Notes: generated by a model from the sequence alone, not told the origin. A stretch of 64,000 bases of DNA from Bacillus xiamenensis (GCF_000300535.1 NZ_AMSH01000007.1:23634-87633); one strand, 5' to 3'; shown: positions 1 to 7,564, counted from the first letter of the stretch. Numbers and translations: made by a program.

Positions 1-213
1 CGTGGATTGAAATCTTTTTAGTAATAGTACCTTTGACATAATACTGATGTCGCACTCTACATGAGTGCGTGGATTGAAATCTTTTTAGTAATAGTACCTA
101 TGACATAATACTGATGTCGCACTCTACATGAGTGCGTGGATTGAAATTTTCAGCATCCACCTTTGGTGTTATGTTTGATGCGTCGCACTCTACATGAGTG
201 TAGGATCGAAAGT
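1..213 (+). CRISPR. Leader-distal end of a type I-C-like CRISPR array
   Basis: The window opens inside an array. A partial repeat (1-13), two identical 32-bp repeats (49-80 and 116-147) and a degenerate last repeat (182-213, conserved first 19 bases, altered 3' half with about 1 base lost) flank spacers of 35, 35 and 34 bp (14-48, 81-115, 148-181). The repeat begins GTCGCACTC and ends GTGGATTGAAAT, with an internal CACTC/GAGTG palindrome, the form known for subtype I-C arrays of Bacillus. The decayed repeat at the right marks the trailer, so the leader and any cas genes should lie left of the window. Spacers 1 and 2 differ by one base. Confidence 0.93.
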
Positions 214-366
214 CTAACTTACTATTTATGTTGAATTTTTAATTTGATGCTAAATTATCAACCTATGTAAAAAAATAGTAAGTTTGCAATGGGAAAGAAA
301 AGAGGTAATTGAATACTTATTGAATATTTGCTGGAATAAATGTATGTAAAGGAAAGGAGTGTTTCA

Positions 367-552
367 GTGGTATTGATGAGGTTGATCAGCCTATATATGT
401 TGACAGCGGTTGGTTTGGGATGGGTGATAAACTATTTTCCAGGTTTGATGCTGCCCATCTATATTCTTGCGATAATTGGGCTTTTGTTCTGTCTCGGTCA
501 TATTGCGCTCCATTATATTCAGAGAATCAGCATGTTGCTTGATAAAAAATAG
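367..552 (+). CDS. Small two-helix membrane protein, function unknown
   Basis: I do not recognise this 61-residue protein. It has two hydrophobic stretches (about residues 4-24 and 27-49), a short basic first turn and a basic tail ending DKK, so a small inner-membrane hairpin protein is likely. The GTG at 367 is chosen because a strong ribosome binding site (GGAAAGGAG, 351-359) sits seven bases before it; an in-frame ATG at 340 has no such site. It stands alone between the CRISPR trailer and a non-coding stretch, in a region with no B. subtilis counterpart that I can place. Confidence 0.6.
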   Translation: MVLMRLISLYMLTAVGLGWVINYFPGLMLPIYILAIIGLLFCLGHIALHYIQRISMLLDKK

Positions 553-604
553 TTGAAATGGAAGTCATAAAGATTGTATCTCTCGAATCTAATACCCCCA
601 CTAT

Positions 605-749
605 ATGAAGGAGGTTTGTTTATTTTTTGATGATCTAGGTGCTGGATGATTTTCTTATTTGATTCTTTAATTTGTCTCAAAAGGGAGACGATATTGCCCG
701 TAAACCCTATGAGCCTGACGACCAAACGATGCCTGATGTTGTTGAATAG
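605..749 (+). pseudogene. Possible decayed coding remnant
   Basis: Two short broken frames follow each other. The first (605-649) is a 14-codon ORF beginning MKEVCLFFDDLGAG. The second (663-749) is a start-less open frame of 28 codons whose end reads PYEPDDQTMPDVVE before a stop. The second has protein-like composition, and both lie directly upstream of an orphan acidic ORF, as a toxin 3' end would before its immunity gene. That reading is inference; the stretch is too short to name a family and may be plain intergenic DNA. Confidence 0.22.
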
Positions 750-843
750 GTGGGGTTGAGGAATATTGATTTTCAAACAGGGTCTATAAAGCTAGAGGGG
801 GGTTTTACGGGTGAAGCAGATGGAACGTGTAAAGGAGGAAAAA

Positions 844-1116
844 ATGCATATTTTAGATGATACCATGCACGTTCATGTTGGGTATTATGAACGAGGTTTT
901 GATGTTGAAGGGGTGTTCTTTAAGAATTTAGAAACGGGAAAATGGCTATTGTTTTTTGATCATAAAAGTTATGGGATTACATTTTTAAAGCCATATGAAA
1001 CATACGTGGATTTAGGGCTATTGATAGGGGAGTATTCCATTGAAGAGGACAGAATTGAGAATGAAGGTAATAAGCTGTTTGAGCGTTTTTTAAAAGAAAA
1101 TGGGATAGTCAAGTAA
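844..1116 (+). CDS. Orphan small acidic protein, function unknown
   Basis: A 90-residue soluble protein, rich in acidic and aromatic residues, without signal peptide or membrane segment; I do not recognise its family. ATG 844 is preferred because AAAGGAGG (831-838) lies six bases upstream. A GTG at 811, which would add 11 residues, also has a G-rich site before it. Size, acidity and position just after a broken coding remnant resemble immunity proteins of polymorphic toxin loci, but no motif proves this. A bidirectional terminator at 1189-1217 separates it from sigK. Confidence 0.6.
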   Translation: MHILDDTMHVHVGYYERGFDVEGVFFKNLETGKWLLFFDHKSYGITFLKPYETYVDLGLLIGEYSIEEDRIENEGNKLFERFLKENGIVK

Positions 1117-1188
1117 ATAGGCTGTGCGGGCATCGACTTTAACAAAGATCGGTTTTCTTTCTATTACAGAAGAAAGAATGGACAAAAT

Positions 1189-1217
1189 AAAAACAGACCC
1201 ATATTAGATCTGTTTTT
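1189..1217. terminator. Bidirectional terminator between orphan ORF and sigK
   Basis: A 9-bp perfect stem (AAAAACAGA with TCTGTTTTT) around an 11-base loop, with A/T tracts on both sides. It can stop the 844-1116 transcript rightward and the sigK transcript leftward. Confidence 0.75.
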
Positions 1218-1250
1218 AAATACAGAAAAAAGTTATTTTGAAGTCTGTCT

Positions 1251-1976
1251 TCATTTCCCCTTCTCCCGCTTCCGTTTCTCCTTCTCCGCCCTGTAAAACT
1301 CATGAAACATCTTCATCAGCGCCCGTTTCTCAATTCGGGACACATAGCTTCGCGATATTCCGAGCTCTTTTGCTATTTCGCGCTGCGTTTTCTCTTTCTT
1401 TAAATCAAGACCGAACCGGCCGACGATGACTTCTTTCTCTCGGCCATCGAGAATGTCGATATACTCCTTGACTTTTTCAAGCTCCATGTTGAGCTGAATG
1501 GTATCAATCACATCTTCATTTTCTGATTTTAAAACATCAATTAATGAAATTTCATTGCCTTCTTTATCCTGACCAATAGGATCATGCAGAGAGACGTCTT
1601 TTTTTGTTTTTTTGAGTGCACGTAAATGCATGAGGATTTCGTTCTCAATACACCGCGCAGCATATGTTGCCAGCTTTGTTCCTTTTCCAGAGGAATAGCT
1701 TTCAATGGCTTTAATCAGTCCGATCGTCCCGATGGAGATGAGGTCTTCAGCGTCTTCCCCGGTATTTTCAAATTTCTTGACAATATGGGCGACGAGCCGA
1801 AGGTTATGTTCAATCAGCATGTTTCTTGCATGTTCATCGCCCTGCGCCATAAGGGCTAAGTATTTTTTTTCATCATCTCCCGAAAGGGGCTGTGGAAAGG
1901 CATTGTTTTTGACATAGGACACTAAAAACACCAATTCTTTGACCATCAATCCCATCGCTGTAAATACTCCTGCCAC
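1251..1976 (-). CDS. sigK: Pro-sigma-K, late mother-cell sporulation sigma factor
   Basis: The 241-residue product matches B. subtilis pro-sigma-K along its length. A hydrophobic pro-sequence (residues 1-20) precedes the expected SpoIVFB cleavage site before Tyr21 ([10 protein letters not shown]). Sigma-70 regions 2 and 4 follow, with a region 4 helix-turn-helix near [20 protein letters not shown] and a basic tail. The start is GTG 1976, behind GGAGGTG; upstream ATGs would add a non-homologous extension. The gene is continuous: no skin-type element splits it, unlike in B. subtilis 168, so no SpoIVCA excision is needed. It directs mother-cell transcription of coat and lysis genes. Confidence 0.97.
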   Translation of the reverse strand: MAGVFTAMGLMVKELVFLVSYVKNNAFPQPLSGDDEKKYLALMAQGDEHARNMLIEHNLRLVAHIVKKFENTGEDAEDLISIGTIGLIKAIESYSSGKGTKLATYAARCIENEILMHLRALKKTKKDVSLHDPIGQDKEGNEISLIDVLKSENEDVIDTIQLNMELEKVKEYIDILDGREKEVIVGRFGLDLKKEKTQREIAKELGISRSYVSRIEKRALMKMFHEFYRAEKEKRKREKGK

Positions 1977-2019
1977 GATTTTCACCTCCACCATGTTTAG
2001 GCCACTGCCTATATCCTCA

Positions 2020-2027
2020 AATGTATG
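2020..2027 (-). promoter_or_regulatory. Candidate sigma-E -10 element for sigK
   Basis: On the minus strand CATACATT matches the sigma-E -10 consensus, about 44 bases before the sigK GTG. The upstream ACAGACA stretch stands where the poorly conserved -35 of B. subtilis sigK lies. Known control in B. subtilis is sigma-E plus SpoIIID, then sigma-K itself. Confidence 0.5.
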
Positions 2028-2210
2028 TGAAGGGAGGATTGTCTGTGTCTGTACGAGGAAAAAATCATCTTTTTCGAAAATAATGTGTTTGGGTCCGAAT
2101 GTTTTTGCTGCCATTCTCATATGTTTGCGGTTTCTTTGCGGTGCTTGGCGGTTAAGAAGCGTGCTAAAATATGTAATATTAGACCGAAAAGGAAGGGGTT
2201 TTTTCGGAAC

Positions 2211-3332
2211 ATGGGGAAGGTTCTTTCTTCACATGTAGGCATGAAAATTAATGAATGGTATCGAATGATACGGCAGTTCAGTGTTCCAGATGCGGAAATC
2301 TTGAAAGCGGAAGTAGAAGCGGAAATTGAACGTATGGAAGAGGACCAGCATTTACTGATTTATTATCAGCTCATGTGTTTTCGGCACCAAATTATGCTCG
2401 ACTATATACACCCTTCAAAATATAAACCTTTCTCAGTATCTAACCTTGTCGATAAAATCGAAAATTCCAATCATGAGTTATCTGATATGCTGCATTATTA
2501 CCACGCATTTTTTCGTGGCATGCATGAGTTTAGTCAAAAAGAATATTTAGAGGCCGTCAAATATTATCGAATGGCAGAAAAGCAGCTGTCCATGGTATTT
2601 GATGATATTGAGCAGGCTGAGTTTCATTTTAAAGTAGCAGAAGCCTACTATATTATGAAACAAACGCATGTCTCCATGCACCATATTTTAAAAGCACTTG
2701 AAATCTACGATCAGCATGCTGCATATTCCATTCGCATTATTCAGTGCCTCTTTGTCATTTCAGGTAATTACCAAGATTTAAAACGTAAAGATCGGGCGCT
2801 GCCTCATTTGAAAAAGGCAAAACAGCTCGCATCTCAAATTGACCATCCGCGCATTTATAGCTCGGCGCTCTATAATTTAGGGAAATGTTATGGAGAGCTA
2901 GGCTATAGAGAGGAAGCAGAACGATATTTAACCCAATCGGCTGACCTCGCCCGCAAAGAGATGCTTCCTACACTTCCTCATACACTCTATACATTGGCCA
3001 AATTGCTTTTTAGACAAAATGAGCAGCCAGAGGCAATGCGCATATTAGAGGATGGGAAATTGGCCGCAAAGAAGCATGAAGACCAGCTGTTCTGTCATAT
3101 GTTTGAGTATCTGGATGCTTTATATGTTCAGGGAATCAATGAAGAACAACTGCAAAAAACCATTGATTATTTGGAAAAACTTAGCCTATACTCTTATATA
3201 GAGGATATCTCACTAGAAATTGCGACAGCCTTAGAAGCCTCTCAACAGTACCAGAAGTCCAACCAGTATTATCGAAAATTACTATGGGCTCAAAATCAAA
3301 TCCAAGAAGGAGAGTGTCTGTATGAATTCTAA
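2211..3332 (+). CDS. Rap-family TPR regulator (response-regulator aspartate phosphatase type)
   Basis: A 373-residue protein of Rap architecture: an N-terminal three-helix bundle (about 1-70, with the family-like [12 protein letters not shown] at 11-22), a linker, then six to seven tetratricopeptide repeats (about 100-360; for example [21 protein letters not shown]). Rap proteins dephosphorylate Spo0F-P or block ComA-type DNA binding and are inhibited by imported Phr pentapeptides. I cannot assign the letter or target. ATG 2211 follows GGAAGGGG (2191-2198) and gives the usual Rap N-terminus; the upstream extension lacks homology. It is divergent from sigK. Only a 15-codon ORF stands where phr would be. 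Confidence 0.9.
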   Translation: MGKVLSSHVGMKINEWYRMIRQFSVPDAEILKAEVEAEIERMEEDQHLLIYYQLMCFRHQIMLDYIHPSKYKPFSVSNLVDKIENSNHELSDMLHYYHAFFRGMHEFSQKEYLEAVKYYRMAEKQLSMVFDDIEQAEFHFKVAEAYYIMKQTHVSMHHILKALEIYDQHAAYSIRIIQCLFVISGNYQDLKRKDRALPHLKKAKQLASQIDHPRIYSSALYNLGKCYGELGYREEAERYLTQSADLARKEMLPTLPHTLYTLAKLLFRQNEQPEAMRILEDGKLAAKKHEDQLFCHMFEYLDALYVQGINEEQLQKTIDYLEKLSLYSYIEDISLEIATALEASQQYQKSNQYYRKLLWAQNQIQEGECLYEF

Positions 3333-3369
3333 GCAACGTTCGACAGTTGAAGAGAGAAACCAAACGTGA
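3322..3369 (+). CDS. Possible vestigial phr-like mini-ORF overlapping rap
   Basis: A 15-codon ORF ([15 protein letters not shown]) starts inside the last codons of rap, in another frame, behind a good ribosome binding site (AAGGAGAG, 3306-3313). Overlap with the rap 3' end is the classic phr position, but normal Phr precursors have about 40 residues with a signal sequence, which this lacks. It may be a truncated phr remnant or chance; a terminator follows at once. Confidence 0.25.
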   Translation: MNSKQRSTVEERNQT

Positions 3370-3375
3370 AACAAA

Positions 3376-3403
3376 AAGCGGGCCTGATGGGCCGGCTTTT
3401 TTT
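3376..3403 (+). terminator. Intrinsic terminator after rap
   Basis: Nine-pair stem with one mismatch (AAGCGGGCC / GGCCGGCTT), loop of five, then a run of T. Confidence 0.8.
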
Positions 3404-3498
3404 ATGCGGAAAAGAAGCAGACATGATCATGAATCTTGAATGAATTCATCAGAAAGCGGGCAATTTAATGTGTAATCATGTTCTGTGGAGGCGGTCTG

Positions 3499-4239
3499 AT
3501 GAAAGGGTTGCATATCTTAATGTGTGTATGCGTATTATGTGCTTTTGTTCCTAATAAAATAGAGGCGCGGACATTAAAAAGAATCGACCTAGAAAAAACA
3601 GGGCGAGCCTTTTGGGACATGAGAGAGGAACGGAAAAAGATTGCGTTAACCTTTGATGATGGCCCTCATCCGGAATACACAAATCAAATACTAGATGTGC
3701 TGAGAGAGCATGAAGTGAATGCCAGCTTTTTTGTTATAGGGAGCCGTATGCATGCATACCCACAAATAGCAGAGCGGATTGTAGGCGAAGGAAATGAGCT
3801 CGGCAATCATACGATGAACCATTCGTATTTTGACCTTTTGTCATCGAAGGAAATCAAGCAGGAACTAAAAGAATCAGCAGCTCATATCGCATCCCTCCAG
3901 CCAGGCGGCCCTTTATTATTTCGTCCTCCTGGCGGACGCTTGAGCATGAAATCATTCCGCATTCTTTCAAAGCAAGGATATGATGTGGTCATGTGGTCCT
4001 TTACGCAAGACCCAAAGGACTGGTCAAGGCCTGGTGCACACAAAATAGCCAGCCGTATTATCGAAAATATTCAGGGCGGCGATATCATCCTTTTACATGA
4101 TGGCGGAGGAAATCGTAAGCAGACGGTAGAAGCGCTGAAACAGGTGGTCCCTGAATTAAAGAATAGAGGCTATGAGTTTGTGAAAGTCAGCGAACTGCTC
4201 CATCATGATAGAGCTTATGTGCCGGTTCAGTTACAATAG
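3499..4239 (+). CDS. Secreted polysaccharide (peptidoglycan/chitin) deacetylase, CE4 family
   Basis: A 246-residue NodB-homology enzyme with an N-terminal signal peptide (about 1-23, hydrophobic core ILMCVCVLCAF). All CE4 motifs are visible: TFDDGPHP (51-58, metal-binding second Asp), HTMNH (104-108, metal-binding histidines), FRPPGG (about 141-146) and LLHDGG near residue 197. The family removes N-acetyl groups from cell-wall or chitin sugars outside the membrane. ATG 3499 follows GGAGGCGG (3487-3494); the earlier ATG 3478 would place that site inside the gene. It resembles B. subtilis PdaA/YheN-type proteins, but I cannot assign an ortholog, and it is not in this place in B. subtilis. Confidence 0.88.
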   Translation: MKGLHILMCVCVLCAFVPNKIEARTLKRIDLEKTGRAFWDMREERKKIALTFDDGPHPEYTNQILDVLREHEVNASFFVIGSRMHAYPQIAERIVGEGNELGNHTMNHSYFDLLSSKEIKQELKESAAHIASLQPGGPLLFRPPGGRLSMKSFRILSKQGYDVVMWSFTQDPKDWSRPGAHKIASRIIENIQGGDIILLHDGGGNRKQTVEALKQVVPELKNRGYEFVKVSELLHHDRAYVPVQLQ

Positions 4240-4323
4240 AAAGCATTCGTCAAAAACAGTCATTCATTGAAACCAAAAGTCTTGTCGTTTACTATATGAA
4301 GAGGGCTTTTGGAGGTGAATGTT

Positions 4324-5052
4324 GTGAAGAAATTTGTTTTCCTTTTCATCCTCTTATGTGTCGCTGCTGGGTGCTCAAAACCAGCGCAGGAAAGCGTCAT
4401 TGCATTCGGTGACAGTAACACAAGAGGATCAAACTGGGATTTTCGAGATTATCCAACATCTGAAAAATGGGTGAATCTCATGAAAAACGTCGAGCGCGGC
4501 CAAATTCAAGTGAAGAATGCAGGCATTGGCGGGCAGACAACAGAAGATGCGAAGCTTCGCTTTGAGCAAGATATTTTAAAACAAAAACCAACTTACGTCC
4601 TCATCATGTTCGGCACAAATGATGCGGCGATTCTAGACGGGAAACACCCTCGCGTGACCAAAAAACGATTTAAAGAAAACTTAACCTACTTCATTTCTGA
4701 AAGTAGAAAAGAAGGGATTACCCCGATTCTCATGACCTGTGTGCCTGTTGTAGAAGGTGGGAAAAAGGGCTTGTATTATTACTCTCGGTATAAGTCATCT
4801 TATTTTGCTGAGAGAGGCGGGGCAAGAGCTTGGCAAAACTCATATAATGACATCACAAGAGAAGTAGCAAAAAAACAGCAAGTGCCGCTTGTCGACAATT
4901 GGAAAGCTTTCATCCGAGAAGCTGGTGAAGACAGTGACAATGCCCTGATTCAGTCAGGTCTCATTGACCCTTCTGGCAATCATATGACACCAAAAGGGGC
5001 GAGAATCATTTATAACGAAATCAAAGAGCGTGATGTCATTAAACATTTTTAA
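4324..5052 (+). CDS. yqeF: SGNH/GDSL-type esterase lipoprotein YqeF
   Basis: A 242-residue lipoprotein. A signal peptide ends in a lipobox VAAGC (lipidated Cys17). The SGNH hydrolase blocks follow: GDSN with nucleophile Ser31, a glycine block near NAGIGGQTT, GTNDAA (block III Asn) and a C-terminal Asp/His pair in DPSGNHMTPKG. It is probably an esterase or acyl hydrolase on the outer face of the membrane; its substrate is unknown. GTG 4324 is chosen because GGAGGTG (4311-4317) sits just upstream. Gene content and position match B. subtilis yqeF, the first gene of the conserved block that runs to the window end. Confidence 0.88.
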   Translation: MKKFVFLFILLCVAAGCSKPAQESVIAFGDSNTRGSNWDFRDYPTSEKWVNLMKNVERGQIQVKNAGIGGQTTEDAKLRFEQDILKQKPTYVLIMFGTNDAAILDGKHPRVTKKRFKENLTYFISESRKEGITPILMTCVPVVEGGKKGLYYYSRYKSSYFAERGGARAWQNSYNDITREVAKKQQVPLVDNWKAFIREAGEDSDNALIQSGLIDPSGNHMTPKGARIIYNEIKERDVIKHF

Positions 5053-5130
5053 ATGCAGGCCATCTGCCTAAACAAGACCATCCATCTAGCATAGTCTAAC
5101 AGTATATCTTCCTAGAAGGAGGTAACTGAT

Positions 5131-5280
5131 ATGTGGGGATGTCCTTATCCTTACCCTGCGTGTTCGCCTTATCCAGCTCAAGGAGCAGGAATCGGTTACG
5201 CTTTTCTTGTTGTATTCCTTGTTGTCATTTTGGTCGTAGGCGGAGGGTTATGGTTTTGGAATGAACAGCCTTGCAAATAA
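5131..5280 (+). CDS. YjcZ-like small sporulation membrane peptide
   Basis: This 49-codon gene starts at ATG 5131 behind a near-perfect GAAGGAGGT (5116-5124). Its product has a Cys/Pro/Tyr-rich head (MWGCPYPYPACSPYPA) and one hydrophobic segment (about 22-43), then WFWNEQPCK. The layout resembles the YjcZ family of short sporulation membrane proteins, usually made in the mother cell or forespore; the family call is inference from composition. Its own terminator (5282-5314) and isolated position suggest a single-gene transcript. Confidence 0.65.
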   Translation: MWGCPYPYPACSPYPAQGAGIGYAFLVVFLVVILVVGGGLWFWNEQPCK

Positions 5281-5281
5281 G

Positions 5282-5314
5282 ACACCTCTTCTTTGATTAG
5301 AAGGGGTGTTTTTT
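5282..5314 (+). terminator. Terminator after the YjcZ-like gene
   Basis: Ten-pair stem (ACACCTCTTC / GAAGGGGTGT, one G-T pair), eight-base loop, then six T. Confidence 0.85.
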
Positions 5315-5415
5315 ACGGAAAATAGTAGTAAGCATATAGCGCAAGTGATATAATATCAGTCACCTGAGTTTAAAAAGGAGAGTGCTCGGGAGGCATGGTT
5401 CCTGGTGATATGGAA

Positions 5416-5556
5416 TTAAGAGGAAACAGAGAGCATATGCCCGAGCGAACGTCTTTTCATTTCTGTCTCAATTAATTCAATGAAGTCACGATTTAAGTTC
5501 ATTTCATTTGCTTTATAATACGATTCTATAAGTAAATCATCTGACAGCTTTTTCAT
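5416..5556 (-). CDS. sda: Sda, checkpoint inhibitor of KinA and sporulation onset
   Basis: The 46-residue product (start [12 protein letters not shown], end GHMLSVSS) matches B. subtilis Sda nearly throughout. Sda is a helical hairpin that binds the dimerisation/phosphotransfer domain of the sporulation kinases KinA and KinB and blocks phosphorelay entry when replication is disturbed. Known regulation is by DnaA, and a DnaA-box cluster lies upstream at 5702-5801. The start is odd: the strong site AGGGGAGGTG (5583-5592 on this strand) is 26 bases from the ATG, with a tiny ORF (ATG GGT TTC TAG, 5569-5558) between, so coupled initiation is possible. An in-frame extension lacks any AUG, GUG or UUG near that site. 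Confidence 0.93.
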   Translation of the reverse strand: MKKLSDDLLIESYYKANEMNLNRDFIELIETEMKRRSLGHMLSVSS

Positions 5557-5701
5557 ACTAGAAACCCATATGATGGGAAAAACACCTCCCCTGAAAAAGT
5601 TGGCATAAAACTTGAGGAAAAGACATATCATCATAGGTTGATCGAATGTCTTTGAAGTACCTTTAATCTACCATGAATGGGAAACAAGAACAATCGTTCT
5701 G

Positions 5702-5801
5702 TTATCCACATGGGTAAGTGGATAACTTGTGGGTAGAGTGTTTATAATTGAATGAAAGCGTGATGAAATATAGGTGGATAATGTGTGTAAAATTATCCAC
5801 A
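5702..5801. promoter_or_regulatory. DnaA-box cluster between sda and yqeG
   Basis: Two perfect TTATCCACA boxes (5702-5710, 5793-5801) and two one-mismatch boxes on the other strand (5717-5725, 5773-5781) lie in 100 bases. Weaker matches occur at 5728-5736 and 5782-5790. In B. subtilis DnaA binds a cluster at this same place and controls sda, linking replication state to sporulation. The boxes may also titrate DnaA away from oriC. Confidence 0.9.
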
Positions 5802-5918
5802 CCTGTTGAAGGTCCTCATCATATGTCGAAAACTTTTTCATTGTATTCGATAGACAGACAAATTATGATTTGATTCGACACGATCGCTGAAAAACCAAAG
5901 GAAGAAAGGGTGCAAACT

Positions 5919-6440
5919 GTGCTAAAGAAGTATTTCTTACCAGATGAATTTGTGAAAAGTATTTTCCACATTTCACCGCAAAAACTAAAAGAACGAAATG
6001 TGAAAGGCATTATTACCGATTTAGATAACACACTAGTCGAATGGGACCGCCCAAGTGCGACCCCGCGTTTAATTGAATGGTTTCAAGAGATGAAAGATCA
6101 CGGGATACAAGTGACGATTGTATCGAACAATAACGAAAAAAGGGTCAAGCTTTTTTCTGAGCCGGTGCACATTCCGTTTATTTATAAAGCGAGAAAGCCT
6201 ATGGGACGAGCTTTTAATAAGGCAGTTGCTGATATGCAATTGAAAAAAGAAGATGTGGTTGTCATTGGGGATCAGCTTATGACAGATGTGCTTGGCGGGA
6301 ACAGACATGGCTTCCATACGATTTTGGTTGTTCCTGTTGCGGCGTCGGACGGATTTTTCACGAAGTTTAACAGGCAGATTGAACGCAGAATTTTAGGAGC
6401 CTTAAAGCGTAAGGGCCACATTCAGTGGGAGGAAGAGTAA
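5919..6440 (+). CDS. yqeG: YqeG, HAD-superfamily phosphatase
   Basis: A 173-residue HAD IIIA-type phosphatase. Motif I is DLDNT (about 33-37, nucleophile Asp), motif II lies at TIVSNN and motif III at GDQLMTDVLGGN (metal-binding Asp). The substrate is unknown; relatives act on phosphatidylglycerolphosphate or other phosphoesters. GTG 5919 gives the MLKKYFLPDEF start of the family and has AAAGGG eight bases upstream; a GTG at 5910 would add three residues. It heads the operon yqeG-yqeH-aroE-yqeI-nadD-yqeK-rsfS-yqeM, with yqeH starting two bases after its stop. Confidence 0.93.
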   Translation: MLKKYFLPDEFVKSIFHISPQKLKERNVKGIITDLDNTLVEWDRPSATPRLIEWFQEMKDHGIQVTIVSNNNEKRVKLFSEPVHIPFIYKARKPMGRAFNKAVADMQLKKEDVVVIGDQLMTDVLGGNRHGFHTILVVPVAASDGFFTKFNRQIERRILGALKRKGHIQWEEE

Positions 6441-6442
6441 TA

Positions 6443-7543
6443 ATGGAAAAGGTTGTTTGTATTGGCTGCGGTGTAGCCATTCAGACGGAAAATAAAGATC
6501 AATTAGGATATGCGCCGGCAGCATCTCTATTGAAAGAAGATGTGATCTGCCAGCGCTGTTTTAGGTTAAAGAACTACAATGAAATTCAGGATGTGTCATT
6601 AACCGAAGACGACTTTTTAAATATTTTACACAGCATTGGCGAGACCGATTCTTTAATTGTGAAGGTCGTTGATATTTTTGACTTTAACGGAAGCTGGATC
6701 AATGGGCTGAGCCGTATTGTCGGTGGTAATCCGATTTTGCTTGTCGGCAACAAAGTAGATATATTACCGAAATCCGTGAAAAAGGACCGTCTTGTTCAAT
6801 GGATGAAGCGGGAAGCAAAAGAAAACGGATTAAACCCAATTGATGTATTCTTAATCAGTGCAAGCAGAGGACAAGGTGTGCCTGAGGTGATGGAAGCAAT
6901 CGACCATTACCGCGACGGGAGAAATGTCTATGTTGTCGGCTGTACGAACGTCGGAAAATCAACATTTATTAATCGAATCATTAAAGAGGTGTCTGGGGAA
7001 GAGAATGTGATCACCACATCCCAATACCCGGGGACAACACTTGATGCCATTGAGATTCCGCTTGATGACGGGTCAGCGTTATTTGATACGCCGGGCATCA
7101 TCAATCGTCATCAAATGGCGCATTATGTGGACAAAAACGATTTGAAAATTTTAACGCCGAAAAAAGAATTAAAGCCGAGAACGTTCCAGTTAAATGAAGC
7201 TCAAACGCTTTACTTTGGCGGGCTCGCTCGATTTGATTATGTAAAAGGCGGCAGAACCTCATTTGTCTGCTACATGCCAAACGAGCTCAACATTCACCGG
7301 ACAAAGCTGGAGAACGCAGATGACTTATATGAAAAGCATGCAGGAGAGCTGCTTTCACCGCCGTCAAAAGAGGGAATGGAAGATTTTCCGCCGCTCGTTC
7401 CGCACACCTTTACCATTGATCAGCCGAAAACGGACATTGTCTTTTCAGGACTAGGCTGGGTGACAGCGAATGATGCAGGAAAGCAAATCAAAGTCTATGC
7501 GCCAAAAGGCGTTCATGTGTTTATGAGACGTTCGTTAATTTAA
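6443..7543 (+). CDS. yqeH: YqeH, circularly permuted GTPase for 30S subunit assembly
   Basis: 366 residues, the family length. An N-terminal zinc finger (Cys6, Cys9, Cys36, Cys39) precedes a GTPase domain with permuted order: G4 NKVD (103-106) comes before G1 GCTNVGKST (166-174), a G2 threonine region and G3 DTPG. A C-terminal domain (about 240-366) is thought to bind RNA. YqeH is essential in B. subtilis and is needed for 30S ribosome maturation. ATG 6443 has GGGAGGAAGAG upstream, inside the end of yqeG, so translation is probably coupled. Confidence 0.96.
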   Translation: MEKVVCIGCGVAIQTENKDQLGYAPAASLLKEDVICQRCFRLKNYNEIQDVSLTEDDFLNILHSIGETDSLIVKVVDIFDFNGSWINGLSRIVGGNPILLVGNKVDILPKSVKKDRLVQWMKREAKENGLNPIDVFLISASRGQGVPEVMEAIDHYRDGRNVYVVGCTNVGKSTFINRIIKEVSGEENVITTSQYPGTTLDAIEIPLDDGSALFDTPGIINRHQMAHYVDKNDLKILTPKKELKPRTFQLNEAQTLYFGGLARFDYVKGGRTSFVCYMPNELNIHRTKLENADDLYEKHAGELLSPPSKEGMEDFPPLVPHTFTIDQPKTDIVFSGLGWVTANDAGKQIKVYAPKGVHVFMRRSLI

Positions 7544-7564
7544 AAGTTCAAAGGGGGAGAGACC

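Noticed and set aside
519..776. 85-codon open frame on the minus strand
   Set aside because: No ribosome site, runs into the 3' end of the small membrane gene and has no protein-like pattern; treated as chance.
1626..2238. Several plus-strand frames across sigK
   Set aside because: They lie antisense to a strongly conserved gene and lack homology or translation signals.
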